Of a stretch of DNA of 14,403 nucleotides, positions 7,440 through 13,793 are shown one piece after another (the stretch's first letter is position 1; each line of letters begins with the position of its first letter). The stretch comes from Patescibacteria group bacterium (GTDB lineage: Bacteria; Patescibacteriota; Minisyncoccia; UBA6257; HR35), in NCBI GenBank assembly GCA_030550735.1, contig JAUQOT010000012.1, positions 1 through 14,403 of the forward strand, given 5' to 3'. The notes under the pieces were generated by a model. That model saw nothing but the letters and a program-made list of their open reading frames with translations. It made no database searches and had not been told where the DNA came from. The position numbers were made by a program, and so were the translations under genes.

Positions 7440-9256
7440 TGATTAGAAGTTTGAGAGTAAAAACTGCGGCCAATTTCTCCTAAGAGATCATTAAGCTCCT
7501 TAATTTTACTTTCAATTTCTTCAGCAGACGAAGCTTTTTCTTTTATTTCTTCAAGTTCTTGAATTTTGTTTTTTATTCTTTCAATTAAATCTGGTGAGAT
7601 TTTATTTTCATATTCTTTAATAATCTTATTTGCTTGATAGATTAGATTTTCAGCTTGATTCTTTGCTTCTGCAAGTTTTCTTTTCAACATATCTTGAGCA
7701 GCATAAAGTTCGGCTTCTTTTTTAAGTTTTTCTATTTCTTCTTTAGAAAGATTAACAGAGTTAGTTATTTTTACTGATTGTGATCTTCCGGTTGCTTTAT
7801 CAACAGCGGTAACTGTCAAAATACCATTAATATCAACCTCAAAAGTTACTTCAATTTGTGGTACTCCTCTTGGAGCCGGAGGAATTCCATCTAAAATAAA
7901 TCTAGCTAATGTTTTATTATCTTGAGCTAATGGTCTTTCACCTTGAACAACATGAATTTCTACTTGAGTTTGATTATCGGCTGCAGTAGTAAATATTTCT
8001 TTTTTAGAAACAGGAATCGGAGTATTTTTAGGAATCATTGGATGAGCAATGCCTCCTAGGGTTTCAATCGCTAAAGTTAATGGAACAACATCAATTAAAA
8101 GAATTTCTCTTATTTCTCCTTGTAAAATTCCTGCTTGAATAGCTGCTCCAACAGCTACTACTTCATCAGGATTAATATCTTTTCTTGGTTCTTTTCCAAA
8201 AAATTCTTTAACTCTTTGTTGGATTAAAGGCATTCTTGTTTGACCACCAACTAAAACTACTTCATCAATATCTTGAGGTTTAAGGTCAATTTTAGTTAAA
8301 GTCTCTTTAACTAATTCTATTGATCTTTCGACAAGATCTCGTGTTAAATCTTCAAGTTCTCTTCTAGTAAGTTTGTAATAAAGATGTTTGGGTCCACTAG
8401 GAGTTGAAGTAATAAATGGAAGGTTGATTTCCGTTTCGTAAAGCGATGAAAGTTCTTGCTTAGCTCGTTCAGCAGCTTCTTTAAGTCTTTGAAGAGCTAA
8501 AACATCTTCGCTTAAATCAACACCTTCTTCTTTTTTAAACCACTCAATCAAAAATTGAATTATTCTCTGATCAAAATCATCTCCACCAAGAAAAGTATCG
8601 CCACCGATTCCTTTTGTCTCAATTATTCCTTCACCAACCTCCAAAACAGAAATATCAAAAGTACCTCCACCAAAATCATAAACCAAAATTCTTGCATTTG
8701 TTTTTTTGTCAAGACCGTAAGCTAAAGCAGCAGCTGTTGGTTCAGGAAGAAGTCTTTTAACATTCAAACCAGCAATTTCACCAGCAGCTTTCGTAGCAGC
8801 TCTTTGAGAATCATCAAAATAAGCTGGACAAGTAATTACAGCTTCTTCAATTTTTTCTCCTAATTTTTCTTCAACATCTAATTTTATCTTTTGAAGAACC
8901 ATTGCCGATATTTCTTCCGGTTTATACCATCTATCACCCATTTTAACTTCAACTCCACCGTTTTCGCTTTCTCGAATTTCATAGGGTAAAATCTTTTTTG
9001 CTTTTTGAACTTCTGGATCAGTGAATCTTCTTCCTATAAGTCTTTTAACAGAAAAAATTGTATTTTTAGGATTAGTAATTGCTTGTCTTTTTGCTAAAAT
9101 TCCAACAAGTTTTTCTCCGCTTTTTGAAATAGCTACCACAGATGGCGTTAGTCTTGAGCCTTCTCTATTTTCTAAAACACGAGGAGTACCAGCTTCGACA
9201 ATAGCTACTACTGAATTAGTTGTTCCTAGATCAATTCCAATAATTCTTCCAGCCAT
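7436..9256 (-). CDS. dnaK: Chaperone protein DnaK (Hsp70)
   Basis: An ATP-driven Hsp70 that binds and releases exposed hydrophobic peptides with help from DnaJ and GrpE. The nucleotide-binding domain shows phosphate loop 1 IGIDLGTTNS (6-15), phosphate loop 2 GGGTFD (196-201) and the adenosine motif VLVGGQTRMP (334-343). The interdomain linker region, DVVPLTLAIET (389-399), leads into the peptide-binding domain (about 400-500) and helical lid (505-600). At 606 residues it is slightly short. The C-terminus ends in a polar SQTSNQ tail and lacks the long disordered acidic tail seen in many DnaK proteins. The ATG at 9256 follows the grpE stop after one base. No frameshift or missing motif is seen. 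Confidence 0.98.
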   Translation of the reverse strand: MAGRIIGIDLGTTNSVVAIVEAGTPRVLENREGSRLTPSVVAISKSGEKLVGILAKRQAITNPKNTIFSVKRLIGRRFTDPEVQKAKKILPYEIRESENGGVEVKMGDRWYKPEEISAMVLQKIKLDVEEKLGEKIEEAVITCPAYFDDSQRAATKAAGEIAGLNVKRLLPEPTAAALAYGLDKKTNARILVYDFGGGTFDISVLEVGEGIIETKGIGGDTFLGGDDFDQRIIQFLIEWFKKEEGVDLSEDVLALQRLKEAAERAKQELSSLYETEINLPFITSTPSGPKHLYYKLTRRELEDLTRDLVERSIELVKETLTKIDLKPQDIDEVVLVGGQTRMPLIQQRVKEFFGKEPRKDINPDEVVAVGAAIQAGILQGEIREILLIDVVPLTLAIETLGGIAHPMIPKNTPIPVSKKEIFTTAADNQTQVEIHVVQGERPLAQDNKTLARFILDGIPPAPRGVPQIEVTFEVDINGILTVTAVDKATGRSQSVKITNSVNLSKEEIEKLKKEAELYAAQDMLKRKLAEAKNQAENLIYQANKIIKEYENKISPDLIERIKNKIQELEEIKEKASSAEEIESKIKELNDLLGEIGRSFYSQTSNQ

Positions 9257-9257
9257 T

Positions 9258-9773
9258 TTAGTGAGTAATTGTTTTAACTCTTGCTGGTCTTAAAAGTCGA
9301 CCTTTAAGAAAATATCCTTTGCTTAGAACCTCAACAATTAATCCGTCATCTTCGCCAGTGCAAGATTCTTTTTCGCATTTTTGTGAAGAAATAGCCTCAT
9401 GAAAAGATGGATCAAACTTTAAGCCAACGGGGTTAATCTCTTCCAAACCAAATTTTTCTAAAATATCTTTAAGTTGAGAATAAATCAGAAAAAAACCTTT
9501 TTTAATTTCATTTTCTGGATAATTATTAAAAGCAAGCTCAAAAGAATCTAAAACATTTAAGAGATAGTAAATAAGATTAGCATTAGCAGTTTCTTCAGTT
9601 TCTTTAGCTTTCATCTCATATTCAGCCTTAATTCTCAAAACATCGCTTTTAGCCCTTTGTAAACTTTCTAAATATTGCTTTTTTTCGTTTTCTAATTCCT
9701 CAATTCTTTTGGTTAATTCTTGGATTGTATCTTCTAAAGATGGTAATTGTTGTTCTTCTCTATTTCCGCTCAT
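9258..9773 (-). CDS. grpE: Nucleotide exchange factor GrpE
   Basis: GrpE releases ADP from DnaK. The 171 residues include an N-terminal coiled coil (about 12-60), a helical middle, and the beta domain with FDPSFHEAIS and GYFLKGRLLRPARVKT, which match the FDP..HEAv and GY.L..R.LRPA.V signatures. I place the start at the ATG at 9773; a TTG one codon upstream (9776) is also in frame. The start overlaps the last 14 bases of hrcA. The length is typical for a short GrpE. It is gene 3 of the hsp20-hrcA-grpE-dnaK-dnaJ-rpsT unit. Confidence 0.95.
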   Translation of the reverse strand: MSGNREEQQLPSLEDTIQELTKRIEELENEKKQYLESLQRAKSDVLRIKAEYEMKAKETEETANANLIYYLLNVLDSFELAFNNYPENEIKKGFFLIYSQLKDILEKFGLEEINPVGLKFDPSFHEAISSQKCEKESCTGEDDGLIVEVLSKGYFLKGRLLRPARVKTITH

Positions 9774-10392
9774 CAAGAGAAATCAATTTATTTAATATCG
9801 ACCATAAAGTATGATAATAATTCCTTTTAGGACCCAAAAAACAAATTGTTTTTTTATGATTCTTTAAAATGGCGAAAAATAAGTTTTTACTTTTTGAAGA
9901 CTCTATTTCTGAACCAAGCTTAATAATTAATTTATGCTTTGGTACATCATCAATTTTATCAATTGTTTCTATTAAACCTAATATATCTTCAATGGTCTCT
10001 TTGGTTTCTAATTCGATCAACTTAGCTATATTATTCAATCCTAAAAACTTAAATTTATTTTTTTCTTTGTAGATACAAATGTTATTAGTTAATTTTATAA
10101 ATTTTTCAATAAGTTTTTCTGTTTGATTTTCTTCAATTTTTATTTCTGGTGAGTTTTTATAATTAAATATATAATATTTCCAACCTTTATCAGTTGGAAT
10201 TCGTCCACCATATTTTCCTATTTTTACTATTAATCCTCTCCGGAAAAGCTTTCTGAAATAGAATCTTAGAGTTGAAGGGGGTATTTTGAAGGTAAGTTTT
10301 TTAGCTAAAAGTTTTGAACCTTGTGGCTTTCCTTCAAAAATATAATTTCTTACAAGTTCATAGAAAATTAATTTTTCTTTTTTATTAAGCAT
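9760..10392 (-). CDS. hrcA: Heat-inducible transcription repressor HrcA, compact form
   Basis: HrcA represses chaperone operons by binding the CIRCE inverted repeat. The N-terminal winged helix is clear: PQGSKLLAKKL then PPSTLRFYFRKLFRRGLI (about 24-54), and the wing motif GRIPTDKGW at 63-71, almost identical to the HrcA GRIPTDKGY signature. The C-terminal part is reduced: a GLNN...LIELETKETIEDILGLIE segment and a final LGPKRNYYHTLWSILNKL correspond to the GLENLL... and GP.RM.Y..v...v motifs, but the family's inserted and GAF-like regions are much shorter (210 residues versus about 340). Its start shares one base with the hsp20 stop (TAATG). The diverged CIRCE at 10865-10891 is its probable target, giving autoregulation. 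Confidence 0.88.
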   Translation of the reverse strand: MLNKKEKLIFYELVRNYIFEGKPQGSKLLAKKLTFKIPPSTLRFYFRKLFRRGLIVKIGKYGGRIPTDKGWKYYIFNYKNSPEIKIEENQTEKLIEKFIKLTNNICIYKEKNKFKFLGLNNIAKLIELETKETIEDILGLIETIDKIDDVPKHKLIIKLGSEIESSKSKNLFFAILKNHKKTICFLGPKRNYYHTLWSILNKLISLDERK

Positions 10393-10811
10393 TATCTAAT
10401 CTCTATTTTTTTTCCAGGTGTTTTATCTTCAGAAACCTTAGGAAGAACAATTCTTAAAATTCCTTTTTCTAAAAAAGCTTCAGCCTTATCAACATCGACC
10501 TCGACCGGCAGAGGGATAACTCTTACAAAAGAACTTGCTTTTCTTTCTTTGCGCCAATAATTTCTTTCTTTTTCTTCTTTTTCTTTTTGAATTTTACCTT
10601 CGATTTTTAAATAATTTTCAAAAAAATTAATTTCGATATCGTCCTTAGTGAAACCAGGTACTTCCATTTCAACAACAACATTACCATTTTTTTCATAAAC
10701 ATCAGTAGCTAAAAATGGTTTAGAAAAAAAGGAGGGAACTGGGAAAAAATCTTCTTCAAAAAAACGATTAATAAATTCTTGAAAAGGATCCCATTTTTTA
10801 AGAAGGGACAT
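10392..10811 (-). CDS. Small heat-shock protein, Hsp20/alpha-crystallin family
   Basis: A 139-residue ATP-independent holdase that traps unfolding proteins in oligomers. The alpha-crystallin domain spans about residues 36-126, with VVVEMEVPGFTKDDIEI (45-61), a charged loop at 73-92 and the conserved GILRIVLPK (117-125). The C-terminal extension contains the I-x-I motif IEI (136-138) that docks onto neighbouring subunits. It is the first gene of the heat-shock operon, 43 bp after the expected RNA start, and is directly followed by hrcA. No Shine-Dalgarno is present; a GGTCG lies 27 nt before the ATG. Confidence 0.95.
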   Translation of the reverse strand: MSLLKKWDPFQEFINRFFEEDFFPVPSFFSKPFLATDVYEKNGNVVVEMEVPGFTKDDIEINFFENYLKIEGKIQKEKEEKERNYWRKERKASSFVRVIPLPVEVDVDKAEAFLEKGILRIVLPKVSEDKTPGKKIEIR

Positions 10812-10833
10812 GATTTAATAAATTTCTTAATCA

Positions 10834-10838
10834 CGACC
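10834..10838 (-). promoter_or_regulatory. GGTCG leader motif upstream of hsp20
   Basis: On the minus strand, GGTCG starts 27 nt before the hsp20 ATG and lies inside the predicted 5' untranslated leader (RNA start near 10847). It has the same spacing and A/T-rich linker as the copies before rny, HU and the 67-aa gene. This leader is the best defined of the four because its promoter is strong. Confidence 0.45.
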
Positions 10839-10853
10839 CTTATATCTATTTAT

Positions 10854-10882
10854 AGTATACCATGTTATCACCCAAAAGTCAA
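10854..10882 (-). promoter_or_regulatory. Sigma-70-type promoter of the heat-shock operon
   Basis: Minus strand: -35 TTGACT (10882-10877), a 17-bp spacer and -10 TATACT (10859-10854). Five of six bases match consensus in each box and the spacing is optimal. Transcription should begin near 10847, giving a leader of roughly 36 nt before hsp20. The promoter is overlapped by the CIRCE-like inverted repeat. Confidence 0.85.
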
Positions 10883-10891
10883 CGGTGATAA
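10865..10891. promoter_or_regulatory. Diverged CIRCE operator (probable HrcA site)
   Basis: The inverted repeat TTATCACCC-N9-CGGTGATAA has the exact 9-9-9 layout of CIRCE (TTAGCACTC-N9-GAGTGCTAA). Thirteen of 18 arm bases match consensus, and eight bases per arm pair perfectly with each other. It covers the -35 box and most of the spacer of the hsp20 promoter, so a bound repressor would block RNA polymerase. HrcA is encoded in the same operon. Confidence 0.82.
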
Positions 10892-10935
10892 AATAAATAA
10901 TTTCTGATAAAATCAACGGTTTTATAATAAATATT
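10874..10935. repeat. Imperfect 34-bp-period tandem duplication upstream of the heat-shock promoter
   Basis: Positions 10874-10901 and 10908-10935 align with about 22 of 28 identical bases and share the exact 8-mer TCAACGGT (10879-10886 and 10913-10920). The upstream copy has lost the CIRCE arm but keeps a -35-like TTGATT on the minus strand, with TTTTAT 17 bp further on. It may be a duplicated promoter half or a weak second promoter. Confidence 0.5.
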
Positions 10936-10945
10936 AGGATTAGTA

Positions 10946-11021
10946 AAAATAAATAAATAAATAATAATAATTACAAAAAAAATAGTTAAAAGGATAACAT
11001 TTCTCATTTTTTTTTTTTTTT
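10946..11021. repeat. Low-complexity A/T tracts in the divergent region, including a run of 15 T
   Basis: Simple TAAA/TAA repeats at about 10946-10971 and a run of 15 T at 11007-11021. Apart from these, the span 10936-11060 holds no reading frame, hairpin or recognised element. A-tracts here could act as bent DNA or UP-like elements for the divergent promoters; that is inference. Confidence 0.6.
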
Positions 11022-11061
11022 AATTTTAACATTTAGAATTTTTTTAAGTCAAATTTAAAGT

Positions 11062-11067
11062 TATAAT
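11062..11067 (+). promoter_or_regulatory. -10 element for the 67-aa membrane protein gene
   Basis: A perfect TATAAT; the position 17 bp upstream is only TTTTTT, so the -35 is poor. Transcription would start near 11074, leaving a leader of about 35 nt that contains GGTCG at 11081-11085. The promoter is supported by the isolated position of the gene and its own terminator. Confidence 0.5.
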
Positions 11068-11080
11068 TTAAAAAGACGGT

Positions 11081-11085
11081 GGTCG
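11081..11085 (+). promoter_or_regulatory. GGTCG leader motif upstream of the 67-aa gene
   Basis: GGTCG begins 28 nt before the ATG at 11109 and is followed by a 23-nt A/T-rich linker. Spacing is the same as before rny and one base different from HU and hsp20. Confidence 0.4.
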
Positions 11086-11108
11086 AGAATTAAAAAGACT
11101 TAAATTTA

Positions 11109-11312
11109 ATGCTTAATTTTCAAAATAAGAAAGTAATGATAGCTGTTATTGTTGCTGTTCTTTTGGTTTTAGGAGGTGTTACTTATTGGTACTTTAATAG
11201 AAGCAGGGGGTTAGTTACACCTCCTTCTCCAGTTCCTGTTGAACCAAGAGTTCCTGAATCTGTTGCTCCTGAAGAAGAAACACCCACTTCTCAAACACCC
11301 GTTAGTCAATAA
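11109..11312 (+). CDS. Small single-span membrane protein with Pro-rich acidic tail, function unknown
   Basis: A 67-residue protein I cannot assign to a named family. After a basic N-terminus (NKK at 6-8) there is one membrane helix (about residues 9-29), then NRSRG and a low-complexity tail of about 35 residues rich in Pro, Val, Glu, Ser and Thr. By the positive-inside rule the tail should lie outside the cytoplasm. No signal peptidase or lipobox Cys is seen. It stands alone between a TATAAT element with a GGTCG leader and a strong hairpin terminator, so it is transcribed as a single gene, which suggests real and perhaps abundant expression. The clean ATG, sensible topology and flanking signals support it as a genuine gene. 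Confidence 0.8.
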   Translation: MLNFQNKKVMIAVIVAVLLVLGGVTYWYFNRSRGLVTPPSPVPVEPRVPESVAPEEETPTSQTPVSQ

Positions 11313-11358
11313 AATTTTAATAACCTAATTAAAATTCCTTAATTAAATAGAAATTAAG

Positions 11359-11391
11359 AAAGAGGGGTCGATAATTGACCCCTCTTTTTTT
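11359..11391 (+). terminator. Strong rho-independent terminator after the 67-aa gene
   Basis: A perfect 11-bp stem (AAAGAGGGGTC at 11359-11369 with GACCCCTCTTT at 11377-11387), a 7-nt loop and a T-run continuing to 11391. It is the only clear intrinsic terminator in the window and separates the small-protein gene from the downstream operon. Confidence 0.92.
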
Positions 11392-11445
11392 ATGTGATAA
11401 AATTTAAATTTGAAAAAAATATTATAAAATTTATTTAATTTAAAA

Positions 11446-12516
11446 ATGAAAAAAATTGTCGAGGAGATAATTCAAAATTTGAATCCTAAAGAAAGAGAAA
11501 CAATCATAAAAAGATATGGTCTTCGTGGAGGAGAAATTGAAACATTAGAAAGCATAGGAAAAGAACTAGGAATTACAAGAGAAAGAGTAAGACAAATCCA
11601 AAACCAAGCAATTCAAAAAATTAAACCAATAATAAACTCACATTCAGAAATTAAAGATTTTATTCAAAAAACAAAACAATTTCTCAAACCGATCGGTGTT
11701 CAGGAAGAATACTATTTTTATCATATTTTAATAAAAAATAAATTAATTAAAGCTGGTGAAGAAAAAATTATTAGGTTTTTTTTAATTCATCACGAAGATA
11801 TTGGTTATTATCCTGGGGATGACTTTTTAAAAAGTTTTTACGCTAAAGATAAAAACTATTCCCTTTTTTTAAAACATATATTAAAAAAAATATATATTCA
11901 TCTTATAGAGAATCATCAAAAAATTTTTTCTGAGGATGAACTTTTTCACTTGATTTTAAAAGAAATAAAAATTCATAAAATTCAGGAAAAAAATTTCGAA
12001 AGCTTAATTAATTTAATAAGAATAATAAGACATCTTCATAAAAATCCCTTTAATTTTTGGGGTTTTATAAAAAATTATTTTATTGTTCCAACATCTCTTA
12101 AACACAAAATATATCTAATTTTAAAGTCAGAAAATAGACCGCTTCATTTTTCAGAAATTCATAAAAAAATAAATCAAATCACTCAAATTGAAGATGAATT
12201 TTTACATCCCATCTGGAAAAAACCATACTCTTTAGAATCAATTAAAAACGAACTTATAAAAAACTCTGATTTTGTTTTCGTTGGAAGAGGAACTTATGCC
12301 TTAAAAGAATGGGGATTTGAGGAAGGAAAAATTTTTGATGTTTTAAAGAATTTTATTCTTAAAAATAAAGAGGTGTCTTTCCAAAAAGTTTATGAATTTA
12401 TAAATTCACAAAAGATTGTAAAACCCTCAACTTTAAGTATTTATCTCTACCGAATGCAAAAACAAGGGTTAATTAACATTGAAGGAAATATTATAAAAAT
12501 TAACAAAGAAAAATGA
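11446..12516 (+). CDS. Sigma-region-4 / HARE-HTH fusion DNA-binding protein
   Basis: Residues 10-60 form a sigma-70 region 4 domain: NPKERETIIKRYGL, then the helix-turn-helix TLESIGKELGITRERVRQIQ (33-52). There are no sigma regions 2 or 3, so it cannot melt a promoter as a normal sigma factor. A long helical, Lys- and Ile-rich middle (about 65-215) is unassigned. Residues 217-288 (HFSEIHKKI ... VFVGRGTYALKEWG) match a HARE-HTH domain, the fold of the RNA polymerase delta subunit N-terminus, and a possible third winged helix lies at about 295-352. Such proteins are seen in CPR genomes; the role is probably transcriptional. Weak A/T promoter candidates (TATAAA at 11423-11428; TTTAAT at 11434-11439) precede it. 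Its stop overlaps the next start (ATGA). Confidence 0.75.
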   Translation: MKKIVEEIIQNLNPKERETIIKRYGLRGGEIETLESIGKELGITRERVRQIQNQAIQKIKPIINSHSEIKDFIQKTKQFLKPIGVQEEYYFYHILIKNKLIKAGEEKIIRFFLIHHEDIGYYPGDDFLKSFYAKDKNYSLFLKHILKKIYIHLIENHQKIFSEDELFHLILKEIKIHKIQEKNFESLINLIRIIRHLHKNPFNFWGFIKNYFIVPTSLKHKIYLILKSENRPLHFSEIHKKINQITQIEDEFLHPIWKKPYSLESIKNELIKNSDFVFVGRGTYALKEWGFEEGKIFDVLKNFILKNKEVSFQKVYEFINSQKIVKPSTLSIYLYRMQKQGLINIEGNIIKINKEK

Positions 12517-13781
12517 TAGATATTTTAGGTTTTATTATTAATTTTTTTTTAAGTCTATGGTGGATTTTTCTGCCTTTTTTTCTTACTCAAATAGTTTGGG
12601 AAAAATATCTTGATAATAAAAGAGGGGATTATATAAAAAAGAATTTTAACTATGTTTTTTTTGAAATAATTTTTCCCGAAGTTACCTTAAAAACACCAAA
12701 ATTAATGGAAATTGTTTTTAATAATCTTCATGTCTCAGCAAAAAAAATAAAAAGAATAGAAGAAATTATTCAAGGAAAAGTACCTTTTTCTTATGTTCTT
12801 TATCTGTGGTTTCATGATAGAAAAATAAGATTTGTTATAGGAACGCCGATTGATCAAAAAGAATTAGTTAAATCCTCTTTTTACACAAGCTATCCAAAAT
12901 TAAAACTTAAAGAAATAGAAAACCCATGGAAAAAATTTAATTTCAGCGTCCCCAATTCTTTTTATGAAACCGTCATTCTATCTTTTAATCTTAAAAAACC
13001 CGATTATATTCCCCTAAAAACTTATGAATTATTAGAAAGACTTCCCCCTGAAGAAAGAATAGATCCAGCATCTGCTTTTTGGGAATTAAAAGAAGACATT
13101 TCTAATAAAGAGTGGTTAATTTTAAGTTTTGTTATTTTACCTGTTTTAGGAGACGATGAAAAATATGGAGCTGCTTGGATAATAAGAGGGCAAGCAGCTT
13201 TAGATTATATTATTGGAAAACCACCACCGCCTCCTACAATTACTCTTAGAGAAGAAATTGAAGAATTTATTCTTAACCTTTTAAAGGCGATCTATAAATA
13301 CCCCGAGTGGAAAAAAGCACCAGAACCAAAACCTTTTGAATTTAACATTCAAAAATTAACACCTCAACAAAGAGAGCTTCTTGAAAATATTCAAAATAAA
13401 ATAAAAAAATTCGGGTTTCTTTCTTCCGTTAAAGCTGTTTATTTAGCACCAAGAGAAATTTTTGTCCAAAAATCTGGAAAAGTAATCGGAGAACTTAGGG
13501 GAGCTTTAAATCATTTTAGTACAGAAGATTTAAACGGTTTTGTTCCTCTAATTACCCATGATGTTCCTCATTATGAACTTTTTTCAAATTTTAAAATTTT
13601 TCTTCTAAAATTTATTAATTTCGATAGAATAAAAAAATTAAAAGATGTTATTCCTAAACCTTATGGTTTTGTTTTAAACTCATCTGAACTAGCTACTATT
13701 TTTCATCACCCTTTTGAAGGTTATTTAGGGATAGAAAAAACTCACGAAGAAACAGGATTACCGCAATTACCTTTTCTCTAA
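12513..13781 (+). CDS. DUF8128-like membrane protein of a type IV secretion-like locus
   Basis: A 422-residue protein with one N-terminal membrane helix (about 5-27) and a large cytoplasmic or peripheral part. Early signature: FEIIFPEVTLKTPKLMEIVFNNLH (spread over 50-73), matching the 'IP.E..KSP.AME.v..glH' start of CPR proteins now called DUF8128. A proline run (237-241) divides it. The second half has KLTPQQRELLENIQNKI (281-297) and FVLNSSELATIFHHP (386-400), resembling the 'LNteELAT(L/I)yHfP' motif at the end of these proteins. No Walker motif is present. It directly precedes a VirD4/TraG-like ATPase, its usual partner, so it probably belongs to the same translocation apparatus. The exact function is not established. 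Confidence 0.75.
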   Translation: MIDILGFIINFFLSLWWIFLPFFLTQIVWEKYLDNKRGDYIKKNFNYVFFEIIFPEVTLKTPKLMEIVFNNLHVSAKKIKRIEEIIQGKVPFSYVLYLWFHDRKIRFVIGTPIDQKELVKSSFYTSYPKLKLKEIENPWKKFNFSVPNSFYETVILSFNLKKPDYIPLKTYELLERLPPEERIDPASAFWELKEDISNKEWLILSFVILPVLGDDEKYGAAWIIRGQAALDYIIGKPPPPPTITLREEIEEFILNLLKAIYKYPEWKKAPEPKPFEFNIQKLTPQQRELLENIQNKIKKFGFLSSVKAVYLAPREIFVQKSGKVIGELRGALNHFSTEDLNGFVPLITHDVPHYELFSNFKIFLLKFINFDRIKKLKDVIPKPYGFVLNSSELATIFHHPFEGYLGIEKTHEETGLPQLPFL

Positions 13782-13793
13782 TATAATTTATTT

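Noticed and set aside
9021..9293. Plus-strand open frame across the start of dnaK
   Set aside because: It lies opposite the highly conserved DnaK N-terminus and its translation resembles no protein.
9298..9302. GGTCG (minus strand) near the end of grpE, before dnaK
   Set aside because: It encodes Gly-Arg of the conserved GrpE motif and lies 46 nt from the dnaK start, outside the shared spacing.
9869..10072. Plus-strand open frame inside hrcA
   Set aside because: It is a shadow of the hrcA coding sequence, with no promoter or homology.
10812..11108. Possible small RNA or extra gene in the divergent region
   Set aside because: The space is accounted for by two promoters, an operator and simple A/T tracts. 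The only other hairpin (ATAAAA/TTTTAT around 10914) is weak.
11365..11370. GGTCG in the stem of the terminator at 11359-11391
   Set aside because: It is explained by the hairpin and lies about 80 nt from the next start, so it is not counted as a leader motif.
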